Shown piece after piece: positions 17,639 through 25,144 of a DNA stretch of 64,000 nt. A program made the translations under genes and the position numbers. Source of the DNA: Clostridia bacterium. GTDB taxonomy: Bacteria > Bacillota > Clostridia > Lachnospirales > Lachnospiraceae. The notes under the pieces were generated by a model, which ran no database searches, was not told where the DNA came from, and was given only the letters and a program-made list of their open reading frames with translations. The stretch lies in the NCBI GenBank assembly GCA_910574255.1, contig CAJTAK010000004.1:214077-278076 (forward strand), read 5' to 3'. The stretch's first letter is position 1. Every line of letters begins with the position of its first letter.

Positions 17639-17936
17639 TTAAGTTGCTACGCAACGGTACTAAAGGGTAAAGTTACTTCGGCACACCTGTAATGAGAGAA
17701 GCTTTCATTCGAAAGGACACTCATGAAAGTTCCTCTCGTGTGCCTTTGCGACTTTACCGTCCAGCATAAAATATTTCTTAAAAGCTTGACATTTCTTAGC
17801 TGGACTTTTTAGTTCCGCAGAACACAGATGGTACATCTTCACTAAGAAGAATTTCCGGCCACAAGTACATGTGTCCGTAAATTCTTCTATGCACCATCTG
17901 TGTCCTGCTGTTTAAATTGCTGCTGGGCAGCACTAA
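17639..17936. repeat. Mosaic intergenic hairpin repeat, copy B with extra hairpin
   Basis: Bases 17639-17806 repeat copy A (10122-10290). Next comes a hairpin absent from copy A: ACACAGATGGT / ACCATCTGTGT with inner AGAAGAATTTcCGG / CCGtAAATTCTTCT (about 17822-17903). Then a diverged flanking unit, TTTAAATTGCTGCTGGGCAGCA (from 17911). The whole 326-bp gap between the 3-epimerase and the SIS gene is filled by this structure and has no coding frame. Confidence 0.85.
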
Positions 17937-17949
17937 TCTGCCTCAAAAA

Positions 17950-18654
17950 TTATTGATTGTTGATCTGATCTTCAAGCTCTTTCAGCCGCTTTAAGCTTCC
18001 GGCCGGATCCTCCCTGCTGATGCACGTACTTCCTGCGACAAAAATATTTGCCTCTCCTGCCGCTCCATAAGTACGGATATTTTCAGGAGAAATACGTCCG
18101 TCCAGAATCACCTTTGTATCCAGGCCCCTCCCTTTGATCATCTCATGAAGCTTGCGGATCTTTCTTGGAGCGTAATCAGCCTGGGCCTCCCCTTTTACTT
18201 GGGCAAAGCCCGGATTGATCAGCATCAAAAGCACCGCATCGCACTTATCAAGAATGTAATCCAGATTCGTAAGAAGAGTTGCCGGCTTCAGTGCAACGCC
18301 CGCACGGATTCCCTTGCTGTGTATGTAGTTCAGCATTCCGTCCACATGATCACATGTTTCAATATGGAATACAATCTGCGATGCGCCGGCCTCAATCAGC
18401 TCATCCACAAAAAACTGAGGCTCTGTTACCATAACATGGGCTTCAAATTCAAGATTTGTCTTCTTCCGAAGCTGCTTTACCGTATCAAGGCCAAGGGGCA
18501 TACTGGGGCTGAAATGGCCATCCAGAATGTCTACGTGGATCATCTCCAATCCTGCTTCTTCTACCAGTCTGCACTGCTGTTCCAGATTGCACATGTCAAG
18601 GGTAATCATGGACGGCGATATGTGACATTTTTTCTTCCAGACATTTTCATTCAT
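17950..18654 (-). CDS. Ribulose-/allulose-phosphate 3-epimerase family protein
   Basis: A 234-residue TIM-barrel epimerase of the Rpe/AlsE family. Seen: ISPSMITLDMC near 11 , MIHVDILDGHFSPSMPLG near 33-50 (metal-binding His and Asp), VFHIETCDH near 83, LLMLINPGFAQ near 134 and ILDGRISPENI near 175. The MLINPGF version and the HFSPSMPLG loop are nearer to D-allulose-6-phosphate 3-epimerases than to housekeeping Rpe. Start set at the ATG at 18654, after AGGAG; this leaves 4 bases after the fructokinase stop. It would turn a 3-epimer ketose phosphate into fructose 6-phosphate or a pentulose equivalent. Confidence 0.82.
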   Translation of the reverse strand: MNENVWKKKCHISPSMITLDMCNLEQQCRLVEEAGLEMIHVDILDGHFSPSMPLGLDTVKQLRKKTNLEFEAHVMVTEPQFFVDELIEAGASQIVFHIETCDHVDGMLNYIHSKGIRAGVALKPATLLTNLDYILDKCDAVLLMLINPGFAQVKGEAQADYAPRKIRKLHEMIKGRGLDTKVILDGRISPENIRTYGAAGEANIFVAGSTCISREDPAGSLKRLKELEDQINNQ

Positions 18655-18658
18655 GGTT

Positions 18659-19600
18659 TTATATCTCCTGTAAAAATTTTTCAATCTTCGCTTTTGTAGG
18701 AAGTGATGCAATTGCTCCTTTTTCCCGAACGGAAAGAGAGCCACTTACATTGCCATAGGTTACTGCGCTTTTGAGAAGCTCCGGGGTCAGATCTCCCACA
18801 TTTTCCACACCTTCATTTAAAAGCTTTGAAAGGAATCCGCCCCAGAAAGCGTCCCCTGCACCGGTGGTATCCGCAACCCGGTCTGCTTTGAAGGTTGGAA
18901 TTACCCAAGACTGCCCCTCATAGAACAATTCCGCACCGTCACCGCCAAGAGTCAGAACAACTGCCGCAATCCTGTTTTCTTTCATAATATTTATAATATT
19001 GTCATGGCCGCCTACCATGTCCACTTCCTCATCGGAAAGCTTCAGGAAGTCTACATATTTTAAAATGGAGAGCACCTTATCCGCACAAGCCTGCTTATCA
19101 TCATGCCACATAAGATTTCTGTAGTTGATGTCAAAGCCTACCAGCTTTCCAAGCTCATGGACACGTTTCAGTAAATATTCCGTTGCCTCGGCAGCTTTTC
19201 CTGCTGACAGAGAGCAGGAACCTCCCTGAACAAGCCTGCAGGTCTTTATGTCTTCTTCTTTGATCTCATCCTTAGAAAGCATCATATCTGCGCCCGGTTT
19301 TCTGGCAAAGGTAAAGCTTCTGTCATTCTCTTCTGTGAGAGAAACAAATGCCATTGTAGTGATTGCCTCATCGCACAGCTTAGGTGAAAGCGGCGTTACC
19401 TGATTCTCTTCCAGTGTATGTATTAAAAATCTGCCGAAGTCATCATTGCCAACCTTGCAGTATATGCCGGAATCCAGTCCGTTTCTTGCGACTGCAATCG
19501 CTACATTGGCCGGTGCGCCTCCTGCGTTTCTGATGTAGCTGCCAGGCTCGCTTCCCGGCAGGAAATCAATAACCATTTCACCAATCGAGATAAAATCCAT
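18659..19600 (-). CDS. PfkB family fructokinase-like sugar kinase
   Basis: A 313-residue ribokinase-fold kinase. Seen: ISIGEMVIDFLPG at 4-16, the sugar-binding RNAGGAPANVAIAVARNG near 25-42, KVGNDDFG near 49 and the second signature DTTGAGDAFWGGF near 249-261 (Asp of GAGD catalytic). Bacterial fructokinases have this pattern. Start chosen at 19600, preceded by GGAGGGG. It is the first gene of the left-going operon, directly behind the ROK-controlled promoter, and probably phosphorylates the ketose made by the isomerase. Confidence 0.87.
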   Translation of the reverse strand: MDFISIGEMVIDFLPGSEPGSYIRNAGGAPANVAIAVARNGLDSGIYCKVGNDDFGRFLIHTLEENQVTPLSPKLCDEAITTMAFVSLTEENDRSFTFARKPGADMMLSKDEIKEEDIKTCRLVQGGSCSLSAGKAAEATEYLLKRVHELGKLVGFDINYRNLMWHDDKQACADKVLSILKYVDFLKLSDEEVDMVGGHDNIINIMKENRIAAVVLTLGGDGAELFYEGQSWVIPTFKADRVADTTGAGDAFWGGFLSKLLNEGVENVGDLTPELLKSAVTYGNVSGSLSVREKGAIASLPTKAKIEKFLQEI

Positions 19601-19697
19601 AGTCCCCTCCATCTTTTTTCCGGTTGTATCCGGCATATTTTTCGTTACCCTATAACCCTATCGGCCGGGTTTGAACGGTACTTATTTTCCCTTCATC

Positions 19698-19752
19698 AAT
19701 TAACAGTGTTAATTAATGTTTTTAGTATATTCTTGCCGTAATTTTTTGTCAA
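19698..19752 (-). promoter_or_regulatory. Promoter of the sugar operon with perfect ROK-type operator
   Basis: On the minus strand TTGACA (19747-19752), a 17-base spacer and TATACT (19724-19729): near-consensus sigma-A. Ten bases downstream of the -10, at the expected start region, lies the perfect palindrome AATTAACAgTGTTAATT (19698-19714, 8-bp arms). It sits between the operon and the divergent ROK repressor gene and recurs at the transport promoter near 15110. Confidence 0.82.
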
Positions 19753-19844
19753 TAACTTTTTATCTTTTTTGCTATTTTGCATAATTTTCTAGCCTGTTTT
19801 TGTGCATTCTCACAATTTTCACTCCTTGTGCCATGGATATATAT

Positions 19845-19873
19845 TTGACAAGTTTTCGTTTCTTTCCTATAAT
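19845..19873 (+). promoter_or_regulatory. Consensus promoter of the ROK repressor gene
   Basis: TTGACA at 19845-19850, 17-base spacer, TATAAT at 19868-19873, about 30 bases before the start codon. Both hexamers are perfect, unusual for a regulator gene. The operator palindrome lies 130 bases away, so autoregulation is not obvious. Confidence 0.8.
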
Positions 19874-19903
19874 TGAATTAATATGTTACATGGAGAAATT
19901 ACT

Positions 19904-21169
19904 ATGAAAAAAGGAAAAAATCTAACCGATCTTTTAGATTCCAATCGCTCTCAGGTTCTGTACTACCTGATTGATCATCCGGGCTGTTCCAGGGCCGAGC
20001 TTGGAGCAGCTACCGGACTGACTCTGGCATCCATTACTAAGATCATTCATTCCCTGTTAGATGCCGGTATTGTATATGAAACCGGTTTTGCAGAGGGTAA
20101 AAAAGGGCGCCGTTCCGTGGGCCTGTCTTTCTGTTACAAAAAATTCAAGGTTTTGGCCATCCGTCTCTCCTGGGAACGGCTTGTGATCCAACCCTGTGAT
20201 TTTCTTGGTAATTTCTATGGTGAATTGGTTTCTATTCCGTTTCACGATATTTCTATCCAAAATATTAACGAGGTCGTGGAAGTGATTAGCAACAATATAC
20301 AGCAGTTTTGCATCAAGTATCCGGAGATCTCTGCCGTGGGCATGTCCGTGCCCGGTCCTTATTATCGGGACACCGGAACTGTCATGCTGCCGCCCTATAA
20401 TAAGGATCCTGCACAGCGCTGTTATTATCCATTAAGGGAAAAACTGGCCGCATTGACCGATCTGCCCGTCTTTCTGGAGCATGATGCGGATGCATGCGCT
20501 TTGGCTTACTGGTGGTTTCGAACCAACAGGAATCCGGATTTTGTTATTATGAATTTTCTTACGGATGCCGGCGTGGGTGTGGGACTCACTGACGGACGCA
20601 GAATTTTCACCGGAACCAGTAACTGTTCCTGCGAGTCCGGCCATATTTCTATCGACTATCACGGACCTGTTTGTCCCTACTGCGGCAGCAACGGCTGCCT
20701 GAATGCTTACTGCAGCGATAAAGCCTTAGAAAATCTGGCCGCAGAGCAGCTTCCTGAACATCCGGGAAGCTGGCTGAATGATACTCCGGATACTTCCTGC
20801 CAGTCTATTCTTAAGGCTGCCAAGATTGGTGATTCTTTTGCTATCCAATTGCTTAAGGAATGCGGCATGCACCTTGGTCATGGAATCATCTCTCTGCTAC
20901 ACGTTTTTAATCCGGATCTGATTCTGATCAGCGGTTCTATCAGCAAAGCCGGCGATCCGCTGATGGAGGGCATTCAGGACAGCCTTACAAAAAGACAGTC
21001 CAATTATGCAACCATTCCGGAGATTCGTCTTCTTTTGGGTGAAAAAAAGCTGGATTTGTTAGGGGCAGCCACTTTTGCTATGGATCGAATGCTGAAGATG
21101 CCCACACGGTATTTTTCGCTGCCGGTTAATAATCAGATTATACCGCTTTCGGCGGAAGGATCCTGTTGA
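19904..21169 (+). CDS. ROK family transcriptional repressor (XylR/NagC type)
   Basis: A 421-residue regulator. An N-terminal winged helix-turn-helix (about 5-65: VLYYLIDHPGCSRAELGAA, GLTLASITKIIHSL) is followed by a ROK sugar-kinase-like domain with VPGPYYRDTG, the HDADACALAY segment in place of a kinase ND pair, and the zinc motif CPYCGSNGCLNAY near 258-270. The ATG at 19904 follows ATGGAG; the longer frame from 19883 is less likely. Divergent from the sugar operon with the palindromic operator between them, it is the best candidate for its repressor, with the sugar or its phosphate as inducer. Confidence 0.87.
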   Translation: MKKGKNLTDLLDSNRSQVLYYLIDHPGCSRAELGAATGLTLASITKIIHSLLDAGIVYETGFAEGKKGRRSVGLSFCYKKFKVLAIRLSWERLVIQPCDFLGNFYGELVSIPFHDISIQNINEVVEVISNNIQQFCIKYPEISAVGMSVPGPYYRDTGTVMLPPYNKDPAQRCYYPLREKLAALTDLPVFLEHDADACALAYWWFRTNRNPDFVIMNFLTDAGVGVGLTDGRRIFTGTSNCSCESGHISIDYHGPVCPYCGSNGCLNAYCSDKALENLAAEQLPEHPGSWLNDTPDTSCQSILKAAKIGDSFAIQLLKECGMHLGHGIISLLHVFNPDLILISGSISKAGDPLMEGIQDSLTKRQSNYATIPEIRLLLGEKKLDLLGAATFAMDRMLKMPTRYFSLPVNNQIIPLSAEGSC

Positions 21170-21248
21170 TAGGTAAATATCGTATTGGAAAATTGTAAGT
21201 AAGAAATTACATATAGCACTACAGTATATAATTCTAGTGCCGTTTTTG

Positions 21249-21286
21249 CTGAAACCGCCACAATTTTGCAGCGGTTTCAGTTTTTT
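21249..21286 (+). terminator. Terminator after the ROK repressor (works both ways)
   Basis: CTGAAACCGC, 12-base loop, GCGGTTTCAG and TTTTTT on plus. The left side carries AAAAA on the minus reading (after feoB), so it can serve both convergent genes. Confidence 0.85.
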
Positions 21287-21329
21287 CATATTAATTAAAG
21301 AATTAAAGAAAAATAAACCATTATTATTT

Positions 21330-23375
21330 TCAGTTATACAGCAGCATCCCTACGTGATAAACAACTGCCGCTGCAAGCCAGGCCATCACCAGCTGGAACA
21401 TCGCCCCAAAGACTGTCCATTTCCAGGAATTGGTCTCCTTCCGAATGGTCGCCACTGCCGCCATACATGGCGTATAAAGCAAGCAGAAGGTCATCAGTGC
21501 ATAAGCATTCACTGCCGTAAAGCCCAGGCTCCCAAGTGCCGCCTTCATTCCGGCCGTTCCTGCTGCCGAAGTCACATTGGTAATTCCAAAGAGCACGCTC
21601 ATACTGGAAACCACAACCTCTTTAGCCGCCAATCCTGCAATCAGCGCCACAACTACCTGCCAGTACCCTAGTCCTACAGGTCTCATAAGTGGTGCAGCCA
21701 CACGTCCGGCCATAGCCCCAAAGCTCACAGACATGTCTGTCACCATTCCTTTCGGCCCAAAGTTCAAAATCACCCAGAGCACAATAGACGCTGCAAAGAT
21801 CGTAGTCCCTGCTTTTCGCAGATAGTCTTCCACTTTCTCCCAGGTATAAATAGCAATACTGTGAACATTCGGCGACTTATACTCAGGCAGCTCAATCAAA
21901 AGTGTATTAATCTCCTTCTTTCTGGTAAAGAAATTCATCACCAGCGCCGCCAAAATAGCTATCACAATCCCCAGCACATACATAGAGTAAGCCACCAGCA
22001 TGGCACAACTCGGGAAAAACATCCCCGAAAAAAGCACATAGATAGGAAGTCTTGCACTGCAGGACATAAACGGTGTCACCAAAATCGTTTTTAGCCGATC
22101 TCTTGGATCCTCCAGCGCCCGAGATGCCATAACCGCCGGAACCGTACATCCAAAGCCCAGCAGCATAGGAATAAAGGCCCGCCCGGACAATCCAATCTTT
22201 CCCATAATTCCATCCATCACATAGGCCACTCTAGCCATATAGCCACTGTCTTCCAAAAAAGCAAGAGCCAAAAAAAGAATAAAAATATTCGGCAGAAAAG
22301 TGAGAATGCCGCCTACGCCTGCAATAATTCCGTCCACCACCAAGGACCGAAGCAGTTGGCTTACTCCAAATGTATCCATCATGTTCAGAATCACTGCTGT
22401 AACCTGATCCAGCCCTTCCTCCATATATCCTTTCAGCCAGTCACCAATGGTAAAAGTAAAGAAAAAGACAAGAGCCATAATCCCCAGAAAAATAGGAACA
22501 CCCCAGACACGGTTCGTGAGTACCCCATCAATCTTATCCGTAAATTCTGCTTTCCGGCTCTTACCAACCAGACATTCTTCAATAATCTCTTCAATAAAAT
22601 CATACTTCTGACTGATAATCTCCGTTTCGCAGCTTTCTTCGGCAATTCCTGTCATATCAATGGGATATTCTCTCCGAATCTCATCATCCCATTCCAGATG
22701 CTTGATAGCATACATGCGCATATTGGAAAGCTCCCCATACTTTTCCCTTAAGCGATCCGCCACCGCATCAATCTTATCTTCCAGATCATCGCTGTACACC
22801 ATCACAATATCCTTATGATGATCATGCTTGTGACGGCTTATCCCTTCATGGTGATGCTCCAAATTATGATCAATCTCCCGATCCTTATGGTGAATCACTG
22901 CATGCATCAAAATCTCCAAGCCCTGCTTTGTTCTGGCACTTACAGGAATACAGGGGATTCCCAGCATTTCCGGCAAACGGTGCAGGTCAATATCCATACC
23001 TCTCTCTTCCACAATATCCATCATATTCAAAGCCAGAATCACTGGCTTACCAAGCTCGATCAGTTGAAGAGTCAGATACAGATTGCGCTCCAGCGACGAG
23101 GCATCGGCTACATCAATGACCACATCCACTTCATTTCCCAGAATATAGCCTCTGGATACTTTTTCTTCCATTGTATAAGAGGTCAGGCTGTAGATACCCG
23201 GCAGATCCACAAGCCGCATAGCTTCTCCTTTAAAGTGGTAAGTCCCCTCCTTCTTCTCTACTGTCACTCCCGGCCAGTTTGCCACCTTAAGCTTTGCACC
23301 TGTATAATCATTAAATAATGTAGTCTTCCCACAGTTCGGATTGCCCGCAAAGGCAACATGGATCTCACTGTTCAT
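21330..23375 (-). CDS. feoB: Ferrous iron transporter FeoB
   Basis: A 681-residue membrane GTPase that drives Fe2+ uptake. The N-terminal G domain shows G1 GNPNCGKTT (11-19), G3 DLPGIYSL (57-64) and G4 NMMD (117-120). The Gate-containing membrane part has GFGCTVPAVMASR and SCSARLPIY, each with the conserved Cys, and about eight helices. Odd: residues 158-187 hold eleven His in a loop after the G domain, a probable metal-binding insert. It overlaps feoA by 11 bp and shares its Fur-type operator. Confidence 0.95.
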   Translation of the reverse strand: MNSEIHVAFAGNPNCGKTTLFNDYTGAKLKVANWPGVTVEKKEGTYHFKGEAMRLVDLPGIYSLTSYTMEEKVSRGYILGNEVDVVIDVADASSLERNLYLTLQLIELGKPVILALNMMDIVEERGMDIDLHRLPEMLGIPCIPVSARTKQGLEILMHAVIHHKDREIDHNLEHHHEGISRHKHDHHKDIVMVYSDDLEDKIDAVADRLREKYGELSNMRMYAIKHLEWDDEIRREYPIDMTGIAEESCETEIISQKYDFIEEIIEECLVGKSRKAEFTDKIDGVLTNRVWGVPIFLGIMALVFFFTFTIGDWLKGYMEEGLDQVTAVILNMMDTFGVSQLLRSLVVDGIIAGVGGILTFLPNIFILFLALAFLEDSGYMARVAYVMDGIMGKIGLSGRAFIPMLLGFGCTVPAVMASRALEDPRDRLKTILVTPFMSCSARLPIYVLFSGMFFPSCAMLVAYSMYVLGIVIAILAALVMNFFTRKKEINTLLIELPEYKSPNVHSIAIYTWEKVEDYLRKAGTTIFAASIVLWVILNFGPKGMVTDMSVSFGAMAGRVAAPLMRPVGLGYWQVVVALIAGLAAKEVVVSSMSVLFGITNVTSAAGTAGMKAALGSLGFTAVNAYALMTFCLLYTPCMAAVATIRKETNSWKWTVFGAMFQLVMAWLAAAVVYHVGMLLYN

Positions 23376-23598
23376 AAGCGCCCTCCTCTACCAAAATGCC
23401 GTCAGCAATTCGCTTTCCTATGGCAAATCTGGTTCCGCGTACCTTCATAATAATTGATCCGCTCTTTTTATTATTCAATACCCATACTTCGGTACCCTTT
23501 GTCATTCCTAACATTTGAAGACGGCGCTTTACCTTATCCTCAAGTTGTATCTCTGTTACCTGATAGCTATGCCCTATGGTTCCCTCTCGCAATGTCAT
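23365..23598 (-). CDS. feoA: Ferrous iron transport protein FeoA
   Basis: A 77-residue SH3-like protein that supports FeoB from the cytoplasm. Pattern: MLGMTKGTEVWVLN and KVRGTRFAIGKRIADGI, with the Gly-rich turns of the family. GAGGAG precedes the ATG. Its stop overlaps the feoB start, so the two are translationally coupled. No FeoC gene is present. Confidence 0.92.
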   Translation of the reverse strand: MTLREGTIGHSYQVTEIQLEDKVKRRLQMLGMTKGTEVWVLNNKKSGSIIMKVRGTRFAIGKRIADGILVEEGAYEQ

Positions 23599-23677
23599 TT
23601 TTGTCTCCTCTATTACAGCTCTATCAGCTGTCCTTGATACTGTCGTTTTTTATTCTCTGCCTCTTCTCTCGTATAAA

Positions 23678-23706
23678 ACCATAGCACTATAGAAAAAGAA
23701 CGTCAA
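23678..23706 (-). promoter_or_regulatory. feoAB promoter
   Basis: On minus, TTGACG (23701-23706), 17-base spacer, TATGGT (23678-23683). The -35 box lies inside the large palindrome at 23693-23749, so repressor binding there would exclude polymerase. Confidence 0.7.
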
Positions 23707-23749
23707 TATTTATTGATAATAATTATCAATAAATATTGACGTTCTTTTT
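23693..23749. promoter_or_regulatory. 57-bp palindrome: Fur-type operator fused with a terminator
   Basis: Arms of 28 bases pair perfectly around one central base. The middle reads TTGATAATaATTATCAA, close to the Fur box core GATAATnATTATC; the outer parts add AAAAAGAACGTCAATA / TATTGACGTTCTTTTT. On minus it follows the DegV gene and ends in a T-run, so it can terminate that gene, while its centre and left arm cover the feoAB promoter. Iron control is inferred. Confidence 0.75.
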
Positions 23750-23773
23750 AACACCTTATTCATTTATCATCTG

Positions 23774-24643
23774 TCAAATATGCAGATTTCTTGTAGCCGC
23801 AATCGCAAGAGAGCCATCCCCAATATGGCAGGACACGCTTAGTGAAAGAGGATCCACAAATTCCACAGAATAGCCGGGAAGTGCTGCCTCTACCTCGGCT
23901 TTAAACTTCATTGCCTCTTCTTCATTGTTGGTATGGGCAATATCCAGATGCACATCCTTCGCATCCAATCCTCCAAATCGAGTCTCAATATCATTTCGAA
24001 TAGCATCAATCATGGTCTTCTTGGCCTGCTGCATGGTTCTGGCTTTAGAAAAAGTATCCAGCCGCTCACCCTGAATCTGCAGCACCGGCTTTAAGCGAAG
24101 CATAGTTCCAATAGCCGCTACTGCCGGTGTCAAACGGCCGCCTTTTTTCAGATACTTCAAAGTGGCCACGGTAATATAAATGCTGGATTCCAGCTTCACT
24201 TTTTCCAGAATCTCTTTAATCTCCGATGCACTTTTCCCCTCTTCTGCCAAGCGAATGGCATCAGCCACAGACTGACGCTGTGTAATGGAAATTCGCTGGT
24301 TGTTCACCACCTGAACTCTTCCGTCAAAATCATCCGCCAATGCTATGGCTGTCTGACAAGAGCCAGACAAACCGCTGGACATGGGAATATGCACAATCTC
24401 ATCATACTCTTTTAAAAGCTCATTCCAAAGCTCCAGAACGGATTCCGGCGAAGGCTGTGAAGTTGCAATATCCGCATTCTGGGTCAGCTTCTCATAAAAC
24501 TCCGCCTGTGTCAGACTGATGCCTTCAAAATATTCTTTTCCGTCAATAGTAAAGGGCATGGGCAACACGCGGATTCCCATCTCACTGGCAGTCTCCTGTG
24601 TAATGCCGCTGTTGCTGTCCGTTACAATCGCTGCTCTGCTCAA
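23774..24643 (-). CDS. DegV family fatty-acid-binding protein
   Basis: A 289-residue protein. DegV (FakB-like) proteins bind a fatty acid and, with a FakA kinase, deliver acyl-phosphate to membrane lipid synthesis. Seen: AAIVTDSNSGITQ at the N-terminus, IATSQPSPE near 76 , IPMSSGLSGSCQTA near 102-115 and KGGRLTPAVAAIG near 165 . The start is taken as TTG at 24643 because AGGAGG lies 8 bases before it and the resulting length is normal; the longer frame from 24688 crosses this site. Confidence 0.88.
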   Translation of the reverse strand: MSRAAIVTDSNSGITQETASEMGIRVLPMPFTIDGKEYFEGISLTQAEFYEKLTQNADIATSQPSPESVLELWNELLKEYDEIVHIPMSSGLSGSCQTAIALADDFDGRVQVVNNQRISITQRQSVADAIRLAEEGKSASEIKEILEKVKLESSIYITVATLKYLKKGGRLTPAVAAIGTMLRLKPVLQIQGERLDTFSKARTMQQAKKTMIDAIRNDIETRFGGLDAKDVHLDIAHTNNEEEAMKFKAEVEAALPGYSVEFVDPLSLSVSCHIGDGSLAIAATRNLHI

Positions 24644-24742
24644 TGCCTGTTCCTCCTCAACTATTATCCTGATGTTACCATCATACAATTCTATACAAAC
24701 AGTACCAGTATAACAGTTTGAGTTTCAAAACACAAGCTTATT

Positions 24743-25102
24743 TTATTTCTTCATCTTCGGCTGGAAAATCAGGCTGGCAAGATAAGCAAATACCAGCGCT
24801 GCACAGATTCCTACAGCACTTGCCTGAAAACCTCCTTTAAATATCCCAAGAAATCCTTCTGTCTCCACAGCTTCCTTAACCCCTTTCCAGAGGGTATTGC
24901 CAAAGCCCAAGAGCGGTACTGACGCTCCTGCCCCTGCATACTCCTGAAAAGGAGCATAAACTCCTATAGCTCCCAGCACCGCCCCAGTGCAAACCAGAAG
25001 CACCATAATTCTTCCCGGCATCATCTTTGTCTTTTCCATCAAAATCTGCACCAGGGCACAGATAAGGCCTCCCACCCAAAATGCATTTATATAATCCATC
25101 AT
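24743..25102 (-). CDS. spoVAE: Stage V sporulation protein AE
   Basis: A 119-residue membrane protein with about four hydrophobic segments (FWVGGLICALVQIL, ILVLLVCTGAVLGAIGVY, and a C-terminal ALVFAYLASLIF). SpoVA proteins form the channel that moves dipicolinic acid into the developing spore and out at germination. GGAGG lies before the start; it follows spoVAD by 42 bases and is the last spoVA gene here. Confidence 0.88.
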   Translation of the reverse strand: MMDYINAFWVGGLICALVQILMEKTKMMPGRIMVLLVCTGAVLGAIGVYAPFQEYAGAGASVPLLGFGNTLWKGVKEAVETEGFLGIFKGGFQASAVGICAALVFAYLASLIFQPKMKK

Positions 25103-25144
25103 ATTATAGCCTCCTAGTATTTAAAGTTCCGCGCTCCTGTACTT

